From NCBI GenBank assembly GCA_004143945.1, contig SEHB01000002.1:310001-374000 (forward strand): a stretch of 64,000 nt of DNA. Reading direction: 5' to 3'. Positions 47,584 through 58,768 of this stretch are shown piece after piece (positions within the stretch are counted from its first letter, which is position 1; every line of letters begins with the position of its first letter). The position numbers and the translations under genes are program-made. This stretch comes from Lysobacteraceae bacterium. GTDB lineage: Bacteria > Pseudomonadota > Gammaproteobacteria > Xanthomonadales > Rhodanobacteraceae. Under the pieces are notes generated by a model that worked only from the letters and a program-made list of their open reading frames with translations, did not search any database and was not told the origin of the DNA.

Positions 47584-47747
47584 GACAACCCTCCCGTTGT
47601 GCCGGACGGACGTTCGCGGTATCGCGGGTCCGCGGCAATTCGCCAATGGTCGTGGTTGCGACCAAAGTCGAATAGTCGGAACCCGCGCGGGGTGGGCGTG
47701 GCACACTGGCGCACGCCGAGTGCACCACCGGGTGCCGGGGAGGAACC

Positions 47748-49688
<1,941 letters not shown>

Positions 49689-49689
49689 G

Positions 49690-49797
49690 CCGGGCATCGG
49701 GAATGGGTAAAAGGGAATCGATCGCGCAACCGGCACGCTGCGCCGGTCCCGCTTCGCCCTGGACCATTCCCCATTCCCCCTTCCCCATTTCCGGGCC
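49690..49797. repeat. GGGAATGGGG-type palindromic intergenic element, copy 1
   Basis: Between acs and the response regulator lies a G-rich arm (CGGGAATGGGTAAAAGGGAAT, about 49697-49717) and an inverted C-rich arm (49763-49795). A short unrelated centre (cgatcgcgcaaccggc...) separates them. The right arm abuts the start codon at 49798. A related element occupies 56793-56981. Confidence 0.65.
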
Positions 49798-50472
49798 ATG
49801 CGCGAAGTCCTGATCGCCGACGACCACCCGCTGTTCCGCGATGCGCTCAAGCGCGCGGTCGCGCAGGCGGTGCCGGACGCGCGCCTGATCGAGGTCGAGG
49901 ACGTCGCGTCTCTGCAGGTCGCGGTCGATGCGCATCCGGAACTCGAGCTGCTGCTGCTCGACTTGCAGATGCCGGGTGCGTCGGGTTTCTCCGCGCTCGT
50001 GCACATCCGCCACCAGCACCCGGGCCTGCCGATCGTCGTGGTGTCGGCGCACGAGCAGGGCGCGGTGATCCGACGCGCGATCGCACACGGTGCCTCGGGC
50101 TACATCCCGAAGTCGACGGCGGCGACGCAGATCGTCGAGGCGGTGTCGAAGGTGCTCGAAGGCGACCTCTGGGTGCCGCCGAGCGTGCGCGGCGCGGGCA
50201 GTCGGCTGCGCGAGGACGAGGCCAATGCCGCGGCGCAGGTGTCCGGGCTCACGCCGCAACAGTTCCGCGTGTTCGGCATGATCGCCGACGGCCTGCTCAA
50301 CAAGCAGATCGCCTACGAACTCGGCGTATCCGAGGCGACCGTGAAGGCGCACATGACCGCGATCATGCGCAAGCTCGGCGTGTCCAACCGCACCCAGGCC
50401 GCGCTGCTCGCGAGCCATCTCGCGATCGAAGCCGACGCGCTCGGACCCGACACCGAACCGGCGCGCGACTGA
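49798..50472 (+). CDS. crbR: LuxR-type response regulator (CrbR/ErdR-like)
   Basis: A 224-aa response regulator with receiver residues DD (8-9) and phosphoryl-acceptor D55 (LLLLDLQMPG), and a C-terminal helix-turn-helix (ELGVSEATVKAHMTAIMRKLGVSNR). Position between acs and an SSS-fused hybrid kinase matches the CrbS-CrbR acetate switch of Vibrio and Pseudomonas, where the regulator activates acs. It lacks a clear ribosome site, and its start touches the palindromic element. Confidence 0.85.
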   Translation: MREVLIADDHPLFRDALKRAVAQAVPDARLIEVEDVASLQVAVDAHPELELLLLDLQMPGASGFSALVHIRHQHPGLPIVVVSAHEQGAVIRRAIAHGASGYIPKSTAATQIVEAVSKVLEGDLWVPPSVRGAGSRLREDEANAAAQVSGLTPQQFRVFGMIADGLLNKQIAYELGVSEATVKAHMTAIMRKLGVSNRTQAALLASHLAIEADALGPDTEPARD

Positions 50473-50475
50473 CGC

Positions 50476-53400
50476 TCAGGGCGCGGAGGAGAGCGAGGCC
50501 TGTCGCCCCAGCTGCGAGACCAGCGCGCGCAGCGCGGCCGGCTTGACCGGCTTGCGCAACAGCGGATAACCGAGAGCGCGCGCGCGTTCGGCCAGCTCCG
50601 GGCTGGTGTCGGCGGTCAGGAGCGCGGCCGGCGGCGCCGGCGAGCACGCGGCGCGCAGAATGTCGAGTGCGGTGAGGCCGTCTTCGCCCGCATCGAGGTG
50701 GTAATCGACGAGCAGCAGGTCCGGACGCCGGGCGAGCAGCGCGTGCCGCGCGTCCGCGGGCGTCAGCGCGAGGTCGCAGGTGACGCCCCAGCGCGTCAGC
50801 AGCGCATGCATGCCCTCGAGGATCGTCGCGTCGTTGTCGAGGCAGAGTACGTGCAGGCCGCCGACGCGGACGTCGTCACCGCCCGCGGTGCGCTGGCTGG
50901 TCGGCGCAAGCGGCGGCGCGACGCTGCGCGCGACCTCCAGCGCGAACACGCTGCCGCGCCCGGCCACCGAACGCACCGTGATGCGATGCCCGAGCAGGCG
51001 CGCCATGCGGTCGCAGATCGAGAGGCCGAGGCCGAGCCCCTTCTCGCCCCACGGCGAGGCGTGGCTGCCGCGGTGGAATTCGTCGAACACGCTGCGCAGC
51101 TGCTCGGGCGGTATGCCCGGACCGCTGTCCCAGACTTCGATGCGCAGGTACGGGCCGGCGTGCCGTGCGCCGCAGACGACACCGCCGCTGCGCGTGTAGC
51201 GCAATGCATTGGCGAGGAAGTTCTGCAGGATCCGGCGCAGCAGCTGCGCGTCGCTGCGTACCCACGCGCGGCTCGGCACGATGCGAAGGCGCAGGCCGCG
51301 CGTCGCGGCGAGCACGCCGAACTGGTGCTGCAGGGTTTCGAACACGTCGGCGAGCGCGACGTCGGCGACCTCGACGCGGTACTTGCCCGCTTCGAGGCGC
51401 GAAGCTTCGAGCAAGGCTTCGAGCAGGTCCTCGGCCGCCTTGAACGAGGCGTCGATGCGTTCGGCCAGCACGCTGCTGTCCGGATCGAGCGCCTGGTGGC
51501 GCAGCGCGGAGGCGAACAGCCGCGCGGCATTCAGCGGCTGCAGCAGGTCGTGGCTCGCGGCCGCTAGGAAGCGCGTGCGCGACTGGTTGGCGGCCTCGGC
51601 CTGGCGCACCGCGCGGCGCTGCGCGACCAGCGCGAGTTCGAGTTCGCCGGTGCGCTGCACGACGCGTTGCTCGAGCGTCTCGTTGGCTTCGCGCAGCGCG
51701 TTCTCGACATGCTTGTAGGGCGTGATGTCGCTGAACGTCGTGAGGTAGCCGCCGCCCGGCAACGGATCGCCGCGCGTCTCGATCATGCGTCCATCGCTGC
51801 GCTCGCGCACGTAGACATGCGGCGTGCCGCGTCGCAGGTGGTGCATGCGCCGGCGCACCTGCAGCTCGGCCTCGCCCGGGCCGAGCAGGCCGCGCGCGGC
51901 GTTGTGGCGGATCAGGTCGGCGACCGGCCGACCGACGTACACGTAGCCCTCGGGGTAGTCGAACAGGTCGAGGTAGCGACGGTTCCACGCAACGATGCGC
52001 AGGTCGCGGTCGACCACGCTGATTCCCTGCGCCATGTTGTCGAACGTCACACTGAGGAGCTCGCGGTTGAAGCGCAATTCCTGCGACGCCTCGTCGAGCA
52101 GGGTCGCGGCTTCGGACAGGTCGAGGCCGGTTCCGCGCAGCGCGCTGGTCAGCATGCGCCGTGCCGAGGCCGCGCCGATCGCGCCCGCGAGCGCGCGCTC
52201 GGTGAACTGCACCAGCGCGCGATCGGCGATGCTCTCGGGCGTCAACGCGTACGCGCTCGCCTGAGCGTAGTCGGCGAACGCGCGCGCGGCGTTGCGCTCG
52301 CCGAGGATGCGTTCGGCGATCGCGACGAGATCGGCCACGCGCACGCGTCCGCCCCATTCGCCGACGCCACTCGCGCGCGACGCGAACGGGTCGAGGAAAC
52401 TCGCGGCGCGCAGGCGCTCCTCGACGCCGGGCCGGAAGCGCAGCGAAACGAACACGCAACCCGCGACATTGACCAGCAGCGACCAGAACGCGCCGTGCGT
52501 GACCGGGTCCCAGCCGCTCATCATGAACAGCGCGTGCGGCTTGAGCCAAGTCGCGCCGAAGGGACCGTCGGACACCCAGCCGGTCGACAGCCAGCCCGCG
52601 AGCGCGAGCGAGGGCAGCAGCAGGGTGTAGAGCCACATGCCGAAACCCGCGCAGAGGCCCGCGATCACGCCGACGCGGCTCGCGCCGCGCCAGTAGAGGC
52701 CGCAGACGATCGATGGCGCGAACTGCGCCACCGCCGCGAACGCGAGCAGGCCGATTGCGGCGAGGTTCTGCGAATGGGCGGTATTGCGGTAGTAGGTGAA
52801 TGCGAGCAGCGCGAGCAGCACGATCACCACGCGACGCATGCGCAGCACCAGCAGCGAGAGGTCGGCGCGCTGTTCCAGCCTGAGCGCGCGCACGCGCAGC
52901 AGCAGCGGCATCATGAGGTCGTTGCTGACCATCGTCGCCAGCGCGACCGAGGCGACGATGACCATGCCGGTCGCGGCGGAGAAGCCGCCGATGTAGGCGA
53001 ACACCCCGAGCAGGTGGTCGCCGTTGGCGAGTGGCAGCCACAGCAGCCAGGCGTCCGCCGCGACTTCCGCGCTACCCGCCGCGCGCGCGCCCGCGGCGAC
53101 GATCGGCAGCACCAGCGCCGAGATGATCAGCAGGTAGAGCGGGAACATCCAGCGCGCGCGGCGCAGGTCCGCGGGGTTCTCGCATTCGACCACCGCGACC
53201 TGGAACTGGCGCGGAAGGCAGAAGATCGCCGCCAGCGCGAGCCCGGTCTGCGCGAGGAAGCCGGTCGGCAGTCCCGACGCGGCCGCCGCTTCGAGCGGCG
53301 CGGTGAAGTCGGCGAGCCCGCCGCCCGCATGCAGCGCGTAGACCCCGACCGCGATGAATGCGGCCAGCTTGACGATCGACTCGACCGCGATCGCGAGCAT

Positions 53401-53967
53401 CATGCCGTGGTGGTGTTCGGTCGCGTCGATGCCGCGCGTGCCGAACAGGATCGAGAACACGGCGAGCAGCAGTGCGACGTACAACGCGCTGTCGCCGAGC
53501 CAGTTCGGATGCGTGCCGACCGCGCCGGTCAGCACGTCGAAACTCATCGAGACGGCCTTGAGCTGCAACGCGAGGTAGGGCACCGCGGCGGTCACCGCGA
53601 TCACCGTCACGAGCGCCGCGAGCGCGTGCGACTTGCCGAAGCGCGAGGCGATGAAGTCGGCGATCGAGGTGACGTTGCGTTCCTTCGCGACGAGCACGAG
53701 GCGCTCGAGCAGGCCGAAACCGAACACGAACAACAGGATCGGGCCGAGATAGATCGGCAGGTACGAGAGCCCGTCGCGCGCGGCGCTGCCGACCGCGCCG
53801 TAGAACGTCCATGACGAGCAGTAGACCGCGAGCGCGAGGCTGTAGACGATCGGTCGCAGCCATGCGCGCGCGGGATACAGCGGATGGCGGTCGCCGAAGT
53901 ACGCGATCGCGAACAACGCGGCCACGTAGGCCACCGACACGAACATCAGGAGCCAGCCGGGGATCAT
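50476..53967 (-). CDS. crbS: CrbS-type sensor: SSS transporter-like domain, PAS, hybrid histidine kinase
   Basis: An 1163-aa membrane sensor. Residues 1 to about 540 form a solute:sodium-symporter fold with some 12-13 helices. A PAS domain follows (FDNMAQGISVVDRDLRIVAWN), then coiled coil, HisKA (AAASHDLLQPLNAARL), HATPase_c (GLGLGLSICDRMARLLG) and a C-terminal receiver (LLLVDYHLDAGEDGLTALD). The start at 53967 has GGAGGAGG upstream. This is the architecture of CrbS, which controls acs; the gene is convergent with crbR, 3 bp apart. Confidence 0.9.
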   Translation of the reverse strand: MIPGWLLMFVSVAYVAALFAIAYFGDRHPLYPARAWLRPIVYSLALAVYCSSWTFYGAVGSAARDGLSYLPIYLGPILLFVFGFGLLERLVLVAKERNVTSIADFIASRFGKSHALAALVTVIAVTAAVPYLALQLKAVSMSFDVLTGAVGTHPNWLGDSALYVALLLAVFSILFGTRGIDATEHHHGMMLAIAVESIVKLAAFIAVGVYALHAGGGLADFTAPLEAAAASGLPTGFLAQTGLALAAIFCLPRQFQVAVVECENPADLRRARWMFPLYLLIISALVLPIVAAGARAAGSAEVAADAWLLWLPLANGDHLLGVFAYIGGFSAATGMVIVASVALATMVSNDLMMPLLLRVRALRLEQRADLSLLVLRMRRVVIVLLALLAFTYYRNTAHSQNLAAIGLLAFAAVAQFAPSIVCGLYWRGASRVGVIAGLCAGFGMWLYTLLLPSLALAGWLSTGWVSDGPFGATWLKPHALFMMSGWDPVTHGAFWSLLVNVAGCVFVSLRFRPGVEERLRAASFLDPFASRASGVGEWGGRVRVADLVAIAERILGERNAARAFADYAQASAYALTPESIADRALVQFTERALAGAIGAASARRMLTSALRGTGLDLSEAATLLDEASQELRFNRELLSVTFDNMAQGISVVDRDLRIVAWNRRYLDLFDYPEGYVYVGRPVADLIRHNAARGLLGPGEAELQVRRRMHHLRRGTPHVYVRERSDGRMIETRGDPLPGGGYLTTFSDITPYKHVENALREANETLEQRVVQRTGELELALVAQRRAVRQAEAANQSRTRFLAAASHDLLQPLNAARLFASALRHQALDPDSSVLAERIDASFKAAEDLLEALLEASRLEAGKYRVEVADVALADVFETLQHQFGVLAATRGLRLRIVPSRAWVRSDAQLLRRILQNFLANALRYTRSGGVVCGARHAGPYLRIEVWDSGPGIPPEQLRSVFDEFHRGSHASPWGEKGLGLGLSICDRMARLLGHRITVRSVAGRGSVFALEVARSVAPPLAPTSQRTAGGDDVRVGGLHVLCLDNDATILEGMHALLTRWGVTCDLALTPADARHALLARRPDLLLVDYHLDAGEDGLTALDILRAACSPAPPAALLTADTSPELAERARALGYPLLRKPVKPAALRALVSQLGRQASLSSAP

Positions 53968-54054
53968 CGCGCCTCCTCCACCCGCGTGCATTGTAGGCAC
54001 GACTGGCGCCATCCCGCCCTTGACGCCGCACGCGTCCGCGCCAAGCATGGCGGC

Positions 54055-54750
54055 ATGACCGCGCCGGCGCCGATCCGATTCTCCGCTGCCCCCGCGCAGG
54101 CGCCCGCGCTCGGCGATGAGGTGCATGTCTGGCACCTCGGCCACGCGGGCACGCGCCCGGCCGAGGTCGCGGTGCACGCGCGCGCAGCGCTGGACGCCCT
54201 GCTATGCATGTACGCGGGGCTCGCCTGCGCGCCGGCGATCGAGCGCGGCGCGCAGGGCAAGCCGTTCGCACCCGCGCTCGGCGACTTCGAGTTCAACCTG
54301 AGCCACGCCGGTTGCGACGTGCTCCTCGCGTTCGCGCGTGGCCAGGCAGTCGGCGTCGATCTCGAGCGCGTCGACCGGCGCGTCGCCCTCGATGCGATCG
54401 CGCAGCGCCACTTCTCATCGGCCGAGGCGCGCGCACTCGCCCGGCTCGAGCCGGGGCCGCGGCGCGAGCGGTTCCTGGAGCTGTGGACGCGCAAGGAAGC
54501 GGTGCTGAAGGCGCTCGGTGAGGGCCTGTCGTTCGGGCTCGCGCGCGTCGAATTCGGCCTCGATGCGGACGCGCGCGTCGGCGCCCTGCGGGGGCCGCTC
54601 GCGCATCCGCACTGGCAGCTGCACGCTCTCGCGCCGGCCAGCGGGCTGGTCGGGACGCTCGCCTGGCGCGGCGCGCCGCGGCCGGTGCGCGCATTCGTGC
54701 TGCCGCACGCGCGGCTTGCGACGTTCGCGCACGCGCGGACGTCCTTGTGA
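54055..54750 (+). CDS. Sfp-type 4'-phosphopantetheinyl transferase
   Basis: Adds the phosphopantetheine arm to carrier proteins (231 aa). Motifs: FNLSHAGCDVLLAF, GVDLERVDRR (Mg-binding D/E) and WTRKEAVLKALGEGLSFGL. Like Sfp it can serve ACP or peptide-synthetase domains. Its stop overlaps the sigma-factor start (GTGA). The opposing enzyme AcpH is at 2549. Confidence 0.87.
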   Translation: MTAPAPIRFSAAPAQAPALGDEVHVWHLGHAGTRPAEVAVHARAALDALLCMYAGLACAPAIERGAQGKPFAPALGDFEFNLSHAGCDVLLAFARGQAVGVDLERVDRRVALDAIAQRHFSSAEARALARLEPGPRRERFLELWTRKEAVLKALGEGLSFGLARVEFGLDADARVGALRGPLAHPHWQLHALAPASGLVGTLAWRGAPRPVRAFVLPHARLATFAHARTSL

Positions 54751-55349
54751 GCACGATGGCAGACGGACAGACCCCCATGGCGGACGGCTCCCGCGCAGTC
54801 GCGGGCTTCGGCCAGGCGCTCGACCGCATCACGCTCGAACGCGCGAGGCGTGGCGACATGGCGGCGTTCGCGGCGATCTACCAGCGTTTCGGCGGCGCCT
54901 GCTACACGCTCGCGCTGCGCGTGCTCGGCGAGCCTGCGGCGGCCGAGGACATCGTGCAGGACGTGTTCCTGAAGATGTTCGCGACGTTGCGCGGCTACCG
55001 CGGCGACGCGCCGTTCGGCGCCTGGCTCAAGCGCATGACCGCGAACGCGACGATCGACGTGGTGCGCGCTCGGCAGCGCTTCCGCGGTGATGATGCGGAG
55101 GCGCTGTTCGAAGCGATGCCGGTTGCGGCATCGGCAGCCGAGGATCGGGCCGATGCATGGTCGCTGCTCGCGCGCTTGCCCGAGAGGGCGCGCGCGGTGG
55201 TGATCCTGCACGAGGTCGAGGGATATACGCACCGCGAGCTGGCCGAGCTGTTCGGGCAGAGCGAGAGCTGGTCGAAATCGATCCTCGCGCGCGCGCTGAA
55301 ACGTCTGGGCAACGATGACGGCTCCGCGATCGCGGAGTTCGATCCATGA
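54747..55349 (+). CDS. ECF-type RNA polymerase sigma factor
   Basis: A sigma-70 region 2/4 protein (200 aa). Region 2: GDMAAFAAIYQRFGGACYTLALRVLGEPAAAEDIVQDVFLKMFATL; region 4: LPERARAVVILHEVEGYTHRELAELFGQSESWSKSILARALKRL. The GTG at 54747 overlaps the PPTase stop. ATGs at 54756 and 54777 are alternatives, the latter nearer the usual domain start. The next gene is probably its membrane regulator. Confidence 0.85.
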   Translation: MSTMADGQTPMADGSRAVAGFGQALDRITLERARRGDMAAFAAIYQRFGGACYTLALRVLGEPAAAEDIVQDVFLKMFATLRGYRGDAPFGAWLKRMTANATIDVVRARQRFRGDDAEALFEAMPVAASAAEDRADAWSLLARLPERARAVVILHEVEGYTHRELAELFGQSESWSKSILARALKRLGNDDGSAIAEFDP

Positions 55350-55362
55350 TGGAGTGCGTGGC

Positions 55363-55818
55363 ATGAGGCAGGGCGTGGATTTTTCGAGGCTGCCGGAGTT
55401 CACCCCGGATCCGGCAGTGTGGGCGCGCATCAGCGCGGCGCAGGTGGCGCGCCAGCGACGTCGCCGCGGGCTGTTCGGTGCGGGCGGCGCGGCCGTCGCA
55501 GCGGCACTGTTCGCGGCGGTGATCGCGCTCCCGCGCGCGCCGGCACCGGATGCGCGCATCGACGCGGTGGCTGCGGGTGAACGCGAGTCGCGCGTGCTCG
55601 AGGCCGAGTGGTTGCGCGTGGCGGCCGATGCGCGCCCGCTGCCGACCGCGCGCCTGCGCGCGATCGATGCGGCGCTGCAATCGGCGTACGACCGCGGCGC
55701 GCGCGCCGAGGAAGTCGCGCCGCTCTGGCAACAGCGCAACCAGGCGCTGCGCGGCCTGCTGGTTCGCGCGCAGGACGGCACGACCGTCGAAGCGGTCGCG
55801 ACGCTCACCCGGATCTGA
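55363..55818 (+). CDS. Small membrane protein, possible anti-sigma factor
   Basis: A 151-aa product with one membrane helix (about 39-57, GLFGAGGAAVAAALFAAVIAL). The N-terminal cytoplasmic stretch starts MRQGVDFSRLPEFTPDPAVWARI; the C-terminal part would be periplasmic and helical. It follows the ECF sigma gene by 13 bp, the typical anti-sigma position, but I see no zinc-type anti-sigma motif. Function therefore rests on context. Confidence 0.6.
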   Translation: MRQGVDFSRLPEFTPDPAVWARISAAQVARQRRRRGLFGAGGAAVAAALFAAVIALPRAPAPDARIDAVAAGERESRVLEAEWLRVAADARPLPTARLRAIDAALQSAYDRGARAEEVAPLWQQRNQALRGLLVRAQDGTTVEAVATLTRI

Positions 55819-55847
55819 ATCGGACAAGATCGATGTACGGAGAAACC

Positions 55848-56792
55848 ATGAAGACCCCCACGATGTATTCCACGCGTCCGGCCGGTGCACTGGCCCTGCT
55901 GGTCGCACTCGCGTGCGGCGCCGCCGTGCCCGCGTCCGCTTCCGATGCGCAGGTCGAGCAGCGCCTGCGCGGCGAACTCGATGCGATCATGACCGAGTTG
56001 ATCCAGAGCGGCGCGTTCGACGGGGGCGGCTCGCTGGAAGTCGGTACGCCCGCGCGGCGCGTCGCGGACCTCGGCCTGCTCGTCGACAGCGCGCACGCCG
56101 ACGAGAGCGGATTGCGCGTGCTCGCGGTGACGCCCGGTGGCGGTGCCGAGCGCATCGGCCTGCGTGCTGGCGACACGCTGCTCGCGCTCAACGGCACGTC
56201 GCTCGCGCGTGCCGACGGCGGCGCGACCTTGCGTCGGAGCGTCGACGCATTGCCCGACGGCAGCCCGCTTGCGTTCTACGTGCGGCGCGAGGGCACGACG
56301 CAGACGCTGTCGGGCCCTATGCGCAGCATCGAACTGCCGCCGATGCGGCTCACGGTCGGTTCCGGCACGCAGCTCGCGGCCGCCGCGCCCGCGGCGCGCG
56401 CCGATGGTCGCCGCGACGATGCGCTCGATGGTTGCGGGCGCATCAGCGATTTCGACACCGCGCCGAGGCAGCAGGACCTGCACGCGGCGAAGATCATCAG
56501 CATCGACGGGACCACGCCGGGCCCGGCCGGCGCGAAGTCGTATCGCGTGGCGCCCGGCCCGCATGTCGTCAAGGTCGCCGAGGACATCGAAAGCCGCTAT
56601 CTCGGCTTCAGCGACCGCGCGCGCGCGTCGGGCCTCGCGACGCAGCGCTACAAGACGCTGACGATCGAGGTCGTTCCCGACACGACGACGCTTGTCGCGG
56701 CGCGCCTGGTGCCCGAACAGCGCGACAACCCGAGCGGCGGCGCCTACTGGGAGCCGGTTGCCTGGAAGCAGGTGGCGGAGGGGTGTGATTGA
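55848..56792 (+). CDS. PDZ-domain periplasmic protein
   Basis: A 314-aa secreted or periplasmic protein with a signal peptide (ALALLVALACGAAVPASA), then a PDZ domain (ADESGLRVLAVTPGGGAERIGLRAGDTLLALNGTSL) and a C-terminal domain of unknown fold with two Cys residues. GGAGA lies before the ATG at 55848; an earlier ATG at 55833 has no such site. The third gene of the PPTase-sigma-regulator unit, it is a likely target or partner of the envelope-stress sigma. Confidence 0.72.
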   Translation: MKTPTMYSTRPAGALALLVALACGAAVPASASDAQVEQRLRGELDAIMTELIQSGAFDGGGSLEVGTPARRVADLGLLVDSAHADESGLRVLAVTPGGGAERIGLRAGDTLLALNGTSLARADGGATLRRSVDALPDGSPLAFYVRREGTTQTLSGPMRSIELPPMRLTVGSGTQLAAAAPAARADGRRDDALDGCGRISDFDTAPRQQDLHAAKIISIDGTTPGPAGAKSYRVAPGPHVVKVAEDIESRYLGFSDRARASGLATQRYKTLTIEVVPDTTTLVAARLVPEQRDNPSGGAYWEPVAWKQVAEGCD

Positions 56793-56981
56793 GCGGGGAA
56801 TAGGGAAGCGGGAATAGGGAATGGATGTGGAACGGCGGATGGTGGAGCGCTGCAGGTCCTGCGCGCTGCGACCTTTTGGTTCCGCTCCTGATGGACGAGA
56901 GGATTCGCGCTCCGGTGTGCAAGGGGCCAGCGGGCCCGTATGCTTTGGCCATTCCCTGGTCCCCATTCCCCAGTCCCTGCC
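56793..56981. repeat. GGGAATGGGG-type palindromic intergenic element, copy 2
   Basis: After the PDZ gene stop a G-rich arm (GGGGAATAGGGAAGCGGGAA at about 56796-56815) is mirrored by CCATTCCCTGGTCCCCATTC at about 56950-56969. About 110 bp with no clear gene lies between. The right arm abuts the pdxJ start at 56982, as copy 1 does for the response regulator. Confidence 0.65.
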
Positions 56982-57725
56982 GTGACAGCGCTCAGCGTCA
57001 ACGTCAACAAGGTCGCGGTGCTGCGCAACTCGCGCGGTCATGCGTGGCCGGATCCGGTCGTCGCCGCGCGTGTCGCGGTCGAGGCAGGTTGCCATGGGGT
57101 CACCGTGCATCCGCGGCCGGACCAGCGGCATATCCGCGTCGACGACGTCGATCGCATCGCGCGCGTGCTCGGCGGCGTCGAGTACAACCTCGAGGGCAAT
57201 CCGTTCGCGCCTGCGCGTGGAGGCTATCCGGGCTTCGTCAAGCTCGTGCGGCGCGTGCGCCCCGCGCAGGCGACGCTGGTCCCCGACGACGACCAGCAAC
57301 TGACGTCCGATCACGGCTTCGACCTCGTGCGCGACGTGGCGCGGCTCGCACCCGTGGTGCGCGAGCTCAAGGCACTCGGGTGTCGCGTCAGCGTGTTCGT
57401 CGACGCGGGCTGCGACGGCCTCGAGCGCCTCGCGGAGATCGGCGCGGACCGCATCGAGATCTACACCGAACCCTATGCGGCCGCGTTCGCGCGCGGCGAT
57501 CACGCGGCCGCACTGGCGGACTGCGTGCGCAGCGCGGAACGCGCGCGCGCGGTCGGCCTCGGCGTCAATGCGGGCCACGACCTCGACCAGCACAACCTCG
57601 GCGCATTGAAGCGCGCGATTCCGTTCCTCGCCGAGGTGTCGATCGGGCACGCGCTGTTCGCCGAAGCGCTCTACGAAGGCCTTGCGCTGACCGTGCGCAA
57701 CTACCTCGCGATCCTCGCCGACTGA
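56982..57725 (+). CDS. pdxJ: Pyridoxine 5'-phosphate synthase
   Basis: Forms pyridoxine 5'-phosphate in the DXP-dependent vitamin B6 route (247 aa). Visible: [14 protein letters not shown], the [12 protein letters not shown] motif with active-site His, [27 protein letters not shown] and the [13 protein letters not shown] end. A GTG at 56982 is chosen, since the family begins there. It is convergent with exbD2, matching the Xanthomonas gene order. Confidence 0.93.
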   Translation: MTALSVNVNKVAVLRNSRGHAWPDPVVAARVAVEAGCHGVTVHPRPDQRHIRVDDVDRIARVLGGVEYNLEGNPFAPARGGYPGFVKLVRRVRPAQATLVPDDDQQLTSDHGFDLVRDVARLAPVVRELKALGCRVSVFVDAGCDGLERLAEIGADRIEIYTEPYAAAFARGDHAAALADCVRSAERARAVGLGVNAGHDLDQHNLGALKRAIPFLAEVSIGHALFAEALYEGLALTVRNYLAILAD

Positions 57726-57774
57726 GGTCGGCGACGCCGCGCGGTCGCGGCGCCGCCCTCGACGACACCGGTAC

Positions 57775-58185
57775 CTACGGCACGGCGCGCACGCCCTGCA
57801 CGCGGATCGCGGCAAGCCCGCTGTCCTGCGCGAGCACCAGCGTGGCCAGCATGTCCTCGTAGCGGACGTCCGCGTCGGGCCTGAGGTCGAGCAGGCCCGG
57901 TTCGGTCGCGCGCGCGGCATCGGCCAGCGCGGCCGACAGTTGCGCGCGGCTCACCGCGACACCATCGAGATAGAGTTCGCCCGTGGATTTGAGCGTCAGT
58001 CGCAGCTCGCGCGGCGGTGGCGCGCCGCCATCGGTCGAGGCAAGGGGCAGGATCACGCGCCCGGTCGTGAGCGGCGTGGTCAGCATGAGGATCATCAGCA
58101 GAACCAGCAGCACGTCGATCAGCGGCGTGACATTGATCGAGGCCTGGGCGGCGAACGCATCGGAGCGGAGCGCATCGGTCGACAT
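57775..58185 (-). CDS. exbD2: Second ExbD-like biopolymer transport protein
   Basis: A 136-aa single-helix protein of the ExbD/TolR family (QASINVTPLIDVLLVLLMILMLTTPLT), with the conserved membrane Asp. Its periplasmic part is shorter and less similar to the first ExbD. It lies 160 bp after exbD, separated by a strong hairpin at 58295-58320. In Xanthomonas a second exbD follows the ton genes in the same order and is not needed for all ferric uptake. Confidence 0.88.
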   Translation of the reverse strand: MSTDALRSDAFAAQASINVTPLIDVLLVLLMILMLTTPLTTGRVILPLASTDGGAPPPRELRLTLKSTGELYLDGVAVSRAQLSAALADAARATEPGLLDLRPDADVRYEDMLATLVLAQDSGLAAIRVQGVRAVP

Positions 58186-58294
58186 CGTCGTCTCCTGCGA
58201 CGCGGGTGGTTGCCCGCGAGATCAGGCTACGCCTGCTGCGCCGCCGCCGGCAACTGCCAGCGCAGCGGCGTGGCTCCGAAGGATCCACACAAGC

Positions 58295-58320
58295 GAACGG
58301 CGCCGCGTTGCCGCGGCGCC
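58295..58320 (-). terminator. Stem-loop between exbD and exbD2
   Basis: An 11-bp perfect stem (ACGGCGCCGCG / CGCGGCGCCGT) with a TTGC loop follows exbD in its own direction, 26 bp after the stop. No T-run follows. It could attenuate or stabilise the tonB-exbB-exbD message and reduce expression of exbD2. Confidence 0.6.
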
Positions 58321-58345
58321 GTCGGGTTCGACACGCTGGTCGGGC

Positions 58346-58765
58346 TTACTCCCCGCCTGCGCCCGTCGTGATGAATCCGATCTTGACCATGCCGGCGACC
58401 TTCGCGTCGGCCATCACGGTCGCGATCTTCTGGTACTGCGTCGTCTTGTCCGCGCGGATCTGCAGCTCCGGCTGCGGGCTCTTCTGCGCGGCGACGCGCA
58501 GCTGTGCCTGCAGGATCGCCTCGGTGACCGGCTCGTCGTTCCAGAACAGGTCGCCGTTCTCCTTGACCGCGAGGTCGATCGGATCCGGAGGATTGGTGTC
58601 CTGCGTATTCGGATTCGCCTGCGGCAGGTCGATGCGGATCTTGTGCGACATCAGCGGCGCCGTGATCATGAAGATGATCAGCAGCACCAGCATCACGTCG
58701 ACGAGCGGCGTGACGTTGATTTCCGCCATCGGGCCGCCGCCCGAACCACCCGAGCTCATTGCCAT
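58346..58765 (-). CDS. exbD: Biopolymer transport protein ExbD
   Basis: The TonB-system energiser subunit (139 aa): one N-terminal helix with the essential Asp (MAEINVTPLVDVMLVLLIIFMITAPL) and a periplasmic domain (RIDLPQANPNTQDTNPPDPIDLAVKENG). It overlaps nothing but sits 3 bp after exbB. Start at 58765. Confidence 0.93.
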   Translation of the reverse strand: MAMSSGGSGGGPMAEINVTPLVDVMLVLLIIFMITAPLMSHKIRIDLPQANPNTQDTNPPDPIDLAVKENGDLFWNDEPVTEAILQAQLRVAAQKSPQPELQIRADKTTQYQKIATVMADAKVAGMVKIGFITTGAGGE

Positions 58766-58768
58766 GGC

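Noticed and set aside
54055-54750. PPTase as part of the RiPP system
   Set aside because: RiPPs do not need phosphopantetheine and the gene lies more than 20 kb away; it belongs to the sigma-factor unit.
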